Shown here piece by piece: positions 58,143 to 64,000 of a stretch of DNA of 64,000 bases. The notes under the pieces were generated by a model. It was given only the letters and a program-made list of their open reading frames with translations, did not search any database and was not told the DNA's origin. Origin of the DNA: Enchytraeus crypticus (taxonomy: Eukaryota > Annelida > Clitellata > Enchytraeida > Enchytraeidae); assembly GCA_905160935.1 (NCBI GenBank), contig CAJHZI010000276.1:430001-494000 (forward strand). The letters run 5' to 3'. The translations under genes and the position numbers were made by a program. Each line of letters opens with the position of its first letter. Position 1 is the stretch's first letter.

Positions 58143-61098
58143 TTGAATTCCAGCCGTCCATACCATTATTACCCACATCTAGAAAAATTTAATACCACCG
58201 GCATCCAGTACCCTGTCCATATCGACAAAATCTCCAAATTCGAAAAACAAAATCCTGATATAAGCATAGATGTCCTTAGTTATATCGAAATTGACGAAGA
58301 AATATATGGCCCAACACTGGTACCAATATACATGTCCAAAGACCAAGTTTGTCCACACCTTGTCAACCTTCTTCTTATAGCCGGTGCAGACAAACCAGGC
58401 AACCAAATAAGACATTATGCTTTAATAAAAAATTTACGTAGGCTACTTTTCGATGCCAGAAATCACCAGCATAATATCTTTCCCTGTAGATATTGCCTCC
58501 ACCGCTTTTCTTCCGAAAAACTCCAAATCGATCATCAACGAGACTGCGGGAGGAAACCTGCACTAGCTATTAGCTTTCTTCTCAACAAGTTACAGTCAGA
58601 GGCTAGAGATAAAGAATTAGAACATTTTTATGCTAGTCTAGATAGTCTTGCTGATAGGTTGCATGAGCTAGAAGGTTCCGAACGTCGTCTCGTTGAGGAT
58701 ATGATTAAACAGTCCACGGATCTAGACCCGCCCAACATATTGAAATTAAAAAATATCCACAAGCAATTCAAAGTCCCTTTTGTCCTTTATTGCGATTTTG
58801 AATCATTCATTTCCGAAAACGACGAAATACATACACCCAGCGGCTTTTTGCATCTTACGTGTATGTTGCTACAAAAATGTAGCATGTAAAATAGCATACA
58901 CGTGCAGCGGTGCAAACGTGATGGAAAAGTTTTACGCCAAGCTGCATGAGATCGATGAAGAAGTTTATGATTTACTAAAAGAAGTTGTCCCCATGAAAAG
59001 AACGAGCAAAGATGCACTTCGACAGTATCGTAACTCTGTCTGCACCTTCTGTAGAAAACCATTTGTACGGAAGGTCAGGCATCACGATCACGTTACTGGC
59101 GATTTCATCGCAGCTTGTTGCAACAGCTGCAATCTAAAACTAGAACCCCGCAAATTTAATTCGAGGGGTTGGGACAAGAAAAAGAAGAATACAAAGAATG
59201 AAATATAAGTTGAGGGAATACCTGGGGAAGGATGCTATGTAGATGGGAATGCGGACGAAGAGGACGAGGAGACGAGATACTTTATCCCGGTCATATTTCA
59301 CAATTCAAAAAATTACGACACCCACCACTTTTTGAAATTTTTACAAACGGATTCGTTAGCCGAAATGGATAAAATTCGTGTAATAGCTAACATTTCCGAA
59401 AAATTTATTTCCGTCCAAATAGGGAATCTAAGAATCTTAGATTCCTGCCAATTCCTCCCCGGTTCTCTAGATTCGCTGGTTGAAAGCCACAAGAAAGATG
59501 ACGAGTCCAAATTAGTCCACACTCGTCGTCATTTTCCAGACCCTGTCAAAAGATCTTGAGGAAGGGAGTTTATCTCTACGAGTACATGAGCTCTAGGGAT
59601 AAATTTGACGAAAAACAACTTCCCCCAATCCAAATTTTTTACAGTAAACTCACCGAATCGGAATGTTCGAAAGAAGATTACGAGCATGCTCAGTTGGTTT
59701 GGAGATCGTTCGATGTGCAGGATATGCGAGGGTATCATGACCTCTACCTGCTCAAGGACGTTCTTTTGCTCGCTGACGTGTTCGAAAACTTTCGAAAATT
59801 TTCGATGAAAAATTACTCTCTCGACGCTGCACATTACTACACCAGCCCTGGTCTCTCATTTGATGCACTCTCAAAGATGACCGAGGCAAAGCTCGAACTC
59901 TTGACAGAGTCCGATCATCTCCTCTTTTTTGAGTCTGCTCTTCGCGGCGGCGTATCGATGATCACTCATCGGTATGTCGAAGCAAATAATCCTCATCTAC
60001 ATAGCTACGACCCCAAGGTAGCCCATTCGTACATCCAATATTATGACGCGCATAATCTGTACGGGTGGGTCATGTCCCAACCCCTCCCCACTGAAAATTT
60101 CAAATTTTTAACTAGGGAAGAAATTGGGTCCATCGATTTCATGCAGATCCCGGAAGATGCAGATACCGGTTTCATGCTGGAGGTAGATTTTGAATACCCC
60201 GACGAGCTACACGAGCATCACAACGACCTGCCCCTAGCCCCTAAAAGAATTTCCATCCCCGAATCCTACCTCTCCCCTTATCAGCAGGAACTTTTGCAAA
60301 CATTGGGGGGAAAACAAGATTCAAAAATTGAAAAGTCGGTGCCAAATTTCTTGCCAAAGTCCCGATACGTACTACACTACAGAAATTTTCAGTACTATTT
60401 GCAGAAGGGTATGATCTGCAAACATATACATCGTGTAATGAGTTTCACACAAATGGCATGGATCGAACCCTACATACGTTTCAACACCATTCAACGTCAA
60501 AAAGCAAAATCCCCATCAGAAAAGAACTTTTTTAAATTTCTAAACAATGCAATATTCGGCAAAACAATCCAAAATTTGAGAAAACAGACAGACATAAAAT
60601 TGAGCGCATCGGACAAACAGGCAAGGAATTTGGTAGCCAAACCTAATTATCAATCCTTTCACAAAATTAATGAAACTCTTGTAGCCGTCCAGATGAATCA
60701 GGTACACGTCTTCTGGTGCTTGTATTCTCGATTTGTCAAAATTACACCTTTTTAAATTCCATTACGATGTGATAAAGACGAGGTACGGTAACAAAGCACA
60801 GCTGTTGTTCACCGACACCGACTCGCTCTATTATCACATCGTAACGGACCACTTGTACAAAGACATGTTAGAGTTTGTTGACCACATGGACACATTCAAC
60901 TTCCCTCCCTGCAACGCATGTTTTAGTAAAGTCAGCGACAGAAAATTGGGATTTTTCAAAGACGAGTGCGAAGGGCTGCAACCACTCGCGTTTGTAGGAC
61001 TGAGGGCAAAAATGTATAGTCTCCAACTCCCCAAGGGTAATAAGTCCACTGCGAAAGGGATTCAGTACGTGTGTACGATTGTGTACGTAAAGAACTAA
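58143..61098 (+). pseudogene. Protein-primed family B DNA polymerase with endonuclease VII-like HNH insert, decayed
   Basis: Family B polymerases of this type copy linear DNA from a terminal protein. In order: C2H2-type CRYCLHRFSSEKLQIDH (58485-58537); Exo I YCDFES (58789-58806); HNH/endonuclease VII motif CTFC...HHDHVTGDF...CCNSCN (about 59041-59135); Exo II FHNSKNYD (about 59296-59319); Exo III YLLKDVLLLADVFENFR (about 59743-59793); Pol A YYDAHNLYGW (about 60040-60069); Pol B NNAIFGKT (60543-60566); Pol C TDTDSL (60811-60828); then VGLRAKMYSLQL and a shortened C-terminus. Breaks: frameshift about 58850-58920, stop at 59206-59208, frameshifts near 59550 and 60715. All catalytic motifs survive in the pieces. 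The architecture is that of the PolB widely found in invertebrate genomes and linked to Polintons. Confidence 0.9.
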
Positions 61099-61469
61099 AT
61101 GTAAATAAAGAGTTGTAGAGTCATAAAGACTCATGTAATAAAAATGAGTTGTTTCTATAAAAATTCAAACCACAAAGAATTTACTATTATGCTATATATA
61201 GTAAGACAAGATTTCAAAGCTAATTCTTCACTCGTTACTAACTCATCCTCTACAAAGCATTTTATCAACACACATGTATTAACAACGATCGTTTCATGGA
61301 ATGTTTACTCGTTGTAAGTCAATTAGATAGTTTGGAAAAAGGCACCATGCACTCACAACAGATGATCCTGTGCATGATATAAATTGAAATGACAAATCAG
61401 CACTTACAAAGTGCATCAATATTAAAATGTTCAGACACAATCGAAGTATGAAATTGACACACAGATGTC
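61099..61469. other. Spacer between the polymerase relic and the right arm
   Basis: No coding sequence seen. An AATAAA at 61137-61142 region (ATGTAATAAAAATGAG) could serve as polyadenylation signal for the polymerase gene. Confidence 0.4.
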
Positions 61470-63969
61470 TTGATGAAGTTGTGGTTGATAAAAATATGAC
61501 TTGTTAAAGTTCAAATAATCAAAACATGCCTTAAAAATATCGAAAGTTAATAAAACACGCCGCGATAAAGTTAAAAATGATAAAAGCATAAAACGTGAAG
61601 TTATATTTTTGATAAAAAGATGACTTTAAAAAATAAAAGGTGTGTCACGATAAAGTTAAAGTTGATAAAAACACACCTTGATAAAATTACAATTGATAAA
61701 AAAACACAACTTCATAATAAACATTTTATAAAAACATAACTTGTTAAAGTTAAAGTTGATGAAAACATGACTTGGTAGAGTTACAGTTGATAAAAACACA
61801 CCTTCATTATAATACATTTGGTTTAAAACACACCTAGATAATGTTAATCATGATAAAAACTTAACTTGTTAAAGTTAAAGTTGATAAAAAAAGATGACCT
61901 GATAAATTTAAAATTGATAAAGACTTCACTTGTTAAAGTTAAGGTTGATAAAAAGACGACTGGATAAAGTAAAAGTTGTTAAAAAAGATAACTTGGTAAA
62001 TTTAAAGTTGATAAAATCACACCCTGATATATATATATATACGGTTGATAAAAACACGCCTTGATAAAGTTAAAGTTGATAAAGACATGACTTGGTAAAG
62101 TTAATCTTGATAGAAACACACCTTCAAAATAATAAAATTGATATAAAATACATCTTGATAAAGTTAATGTTGATAAAAGTACACCTCATAATAATAAATT
62201 TTATGAAAACATAACTTGATAAATTTAAAATTGATAAAAACTTAACTTATTAAAGTAAAAGTTGATAAAAGGATGCCTTGATACATTTAATATTGATAAA
62301 AAAACATGCCTTGTTAAATTTAAAATTGATAAAAACATAACTTGTTAAAGTTAAAGTTGATAAAAATATGCCTTGATAAAGACATGTTACAAATGATAAA
62401 GACACATCTTCATACTAATAAATTTTATAAAAACTTAACTTGTTAAAGTTGATAACAAGGGCGAATTGATAAAATTAAAGTTGATGTAAAAATAAGCTTT
62501 GATAAAGTTAATGTTGATGTAACACACTTTGATACAGTTAATGTTAATAAAAATATGCTTTGAATTTAGTAGGTCAAAATAATAGTTGTGCGCGTGAGAA
62601 TGAGTCATCATGTTTACGTCGAGCTTAGTAGGTTAAAATAACAATTGTGAGCGTGAGAATGAGTCATCATTTTTACGTCGAGCTTAGGAGGTCAAAATAA
62701 CAATTGTGAGCGTGAGAATGAGTCATCATGTTCACGTCGAGCTAAGGAGGTCAAAGTAACAAATATGGGCGTGATTATGAGTCATCATGTCTAGGCTGAG
62801 CGCAGCAGCACGCCGTCTCAGAAGCTCGCCGCCGCAGAAGCTGTCTTCCGCAGAAGCTCGCCGCTGCCCACCGCTGTCTGTAGTGGCACGCAGCAGCCGT
62901 TATTGCGCAGTATAGGTCAGTGTGTCCCTCCTTAGGTTGCTTGGGTCATCTGATAGTGCGTCATCACTAGCTTTTAGGCTGCACAACGCAGCTATTATTG
63001 CGCAGGTCATCTGATAAATTTCAAATTGATAAAAACTTAACTTGTTATAGTTAAAGTTAATAATAAGATGACATGATAAATTTTAATGTGATAAAAATAA
63101 GATTTGATAAATTTAAAATTGATAGAAGCTTAACTTGATAAAGTTGATAAAAAGATGCCTTGGTATATTTAAAGTTGATAAAAGCATGTCTTCATGATAA
63201 TAAATTTTATAAAAAACATAATCTGTTATGCATCAATATTAATAATGAATTATTAATAAATAATTAATAATAAATCAATATTAATAGTAATGTTAAAGTT
63301 GATAAAAACATGACTTCGTAAAGTTAATGTTGATAGAAACACGCCTTGGTAAATTTAAAGTTGATAAAATGCCTTGTCGGAAAAGTGCTTACTGTTTATA
63401 AACACTTAATGTTAACACTTAGAGACATCTAACTGAAAAAGTGTTTACAATTTCCATACATCAGAACAGCAGTTGGGGTGCATACAGACAGCGTACGTAT
63501 CTATTGCATATTTCTAAACGCTGCGCAATAGGTAGGACAGCTAATTAAGAATCAACGGCTTCGCCACAATGTGTAATTGCAGACTTGACTATACGTGTTC
63601 GACTACGTAATAAGTTTGTTTTGAAATTCTAGAACATTCCCTAACCGCGTCAAGGTGGCTTCACGTCATATCTGTTTTCATCAAGTGGAACCGTTGTGAT
63701 CGCTGACTTGTCTAGACAAGCTGCTGCGGAGCCGCCCGGTAGTGCGTCATCACCCCTCACCGCGTCATCCTCCCCCACAGCAGCGCCGCCGCTTACAGCA
63801 ACGCGCTCGCAACAACGCGACGACCCGCAGCAGCAACGCGCCACCGCAACAGCTGCTAGCAGCTTGCTAGGCTATAGGCTAGCAGCTGCTAGGCTATAGG
63901 CTAGCAGATGCTAGCCTATAGGCTAATAGGCTAAACCGTAGCTGGGCTATTCCAGTATTGGGGTTACTA
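61470..63969 (-). repeat. Right inverted arm of the PolB element
   Basis: Mirror of the left arm. About 31 bp units (AAAGTTAAAGTTGATAAAAA) run 61470-62560 and 63010-63390. The about 55 bp unit (GAGCGTGAGAATGAGTCATC) occurs four times in 62570-62790. The GC-rich block is 62795-63010, the linker 63390-63690, and the outer GC-rich end 63690-63969 with extra GGCTAGCAGCTGCTAGGCTA copies. Arm-to-arm identity looks higher in the GC blocks than in the AT-rich tandem part. Confidence 0.85.
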
Positions 63970-64000
63970 CACTACTGACGTATTCGACGAAGATCTCGGA

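Larger units (their letters stand above)
55738..63969. mobile_element. Palindromic 8.2 kb element: long compound inverted repeats flanking a lone family B DNA polymerase gene
   Basis: The outer termini are matched inverted sequences: TAGTAACCCCAATACTGGAA at the left, and its reverse complement closing the right (GGGGTTACTA at about 63961-63969). Discounting the shared T, termini are 5'-AG...CT-3', as in Polintons/Mavericks. Arms of about 2.4 kb (55738-58140 and about 61470-63969) mirror each other in the same block order: GC-rich end, plain linker, about 31 bp tandem repeats, GC-rich block with about 55 bp repeats, more 31 bp repeats. Only about 3.3 kb lies between, almost all of it the polymerase relic. 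I find no retroviral-type integrase, packaging ATPase, cysteine protease or capsid frame. No clear 6 bp target duplication: left flank TACTTT, right flank ACACTA. Confidence 0.85.

Noticed and set aside
58143-61098. Host replicative DNA polymerase (delta, epsilon, zeta)
   Set aside because: DAHNLYG and TDTDSL motifs with the HNH insert are of the protein-primed viral/organellar type, not the host replicative type, and the frame is broken.
55738-63969. Integrated adintovirus or complete Polinton
   Set aside because: The span between arms is filled by the polymerase alone; no capsid, integrase, ATPase or protease segment was found on either strand.

Overview
The window is nuclear DNA from an animal, most likely a non-vertebrate metazoan with an AT-rich, transposon-dense genome. 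The basis is intron-containing genes with GT-AG splice sites, three recognisable animal genes (UBL4A, HSP90B1, ARL6), and animal-type LINEs, SINEs, hAT and MULE transposons. I cannot name the phylum from sequence alone.

Layout. 1-2036: broken MULE-like transposase with a Ulp1/SENP-type protease remnant and a zinc-binding tail, cut by the window edge. 2190-3415: a satellite array of about 185 bp units. 4276-23368 (minus): a complete four-exon UBL4A/Get5 gene of 145 aa. Its introns carry a zinc-finger MULE transposase gene (5821-10261), a near-complete CR1/Jockey-type LINE (about 11775-16205, ending roughly 20 bp from a UBL4A splice site) and a hAT element (17639-22032). 23369-27370: a repeat-filled intergenic region with a 5S rRNA-derived SINE, tRNA-derived SINEs and a LINE relic.

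27373-40322 (plus): a complete 15-coding-exon HSP90B1 (GRP94/endoplasmin) gene of 810 aa. A cluster of three ER-stress-response-element matches lies upstream, so the unfolded-protein-response control can be read from the sequence. A presumed 3' UTR runs to a polyadenylation signal near 41908. 45438-45989 (minus): an intact intronless ARL6 (BBS3) reading frame. 47.4-55.7 kb: relics of an RTE LINE, SINEs, two THAP-domain 5' ends, a GC-rich terminal exon of an unidentified gene (51248-51715) and a CR1 LINE fragment.

55738-63969: an 8.2 kb palindromic mobile element. Two inverted repeats of about 2.4 kb, made largely of about 31 bp tandem sub-repeats plus GC-rich blocks, flank one decayed gene for a protein-primed family B DNA polymerase. 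That gene carries an inserted endonuclease VII-like HNH motif. I see no integrase, ATPase, protease or capsid gene. The combination of Foldback-like termini with a lone Polinton-type polymerase is the most unusual object in the window.
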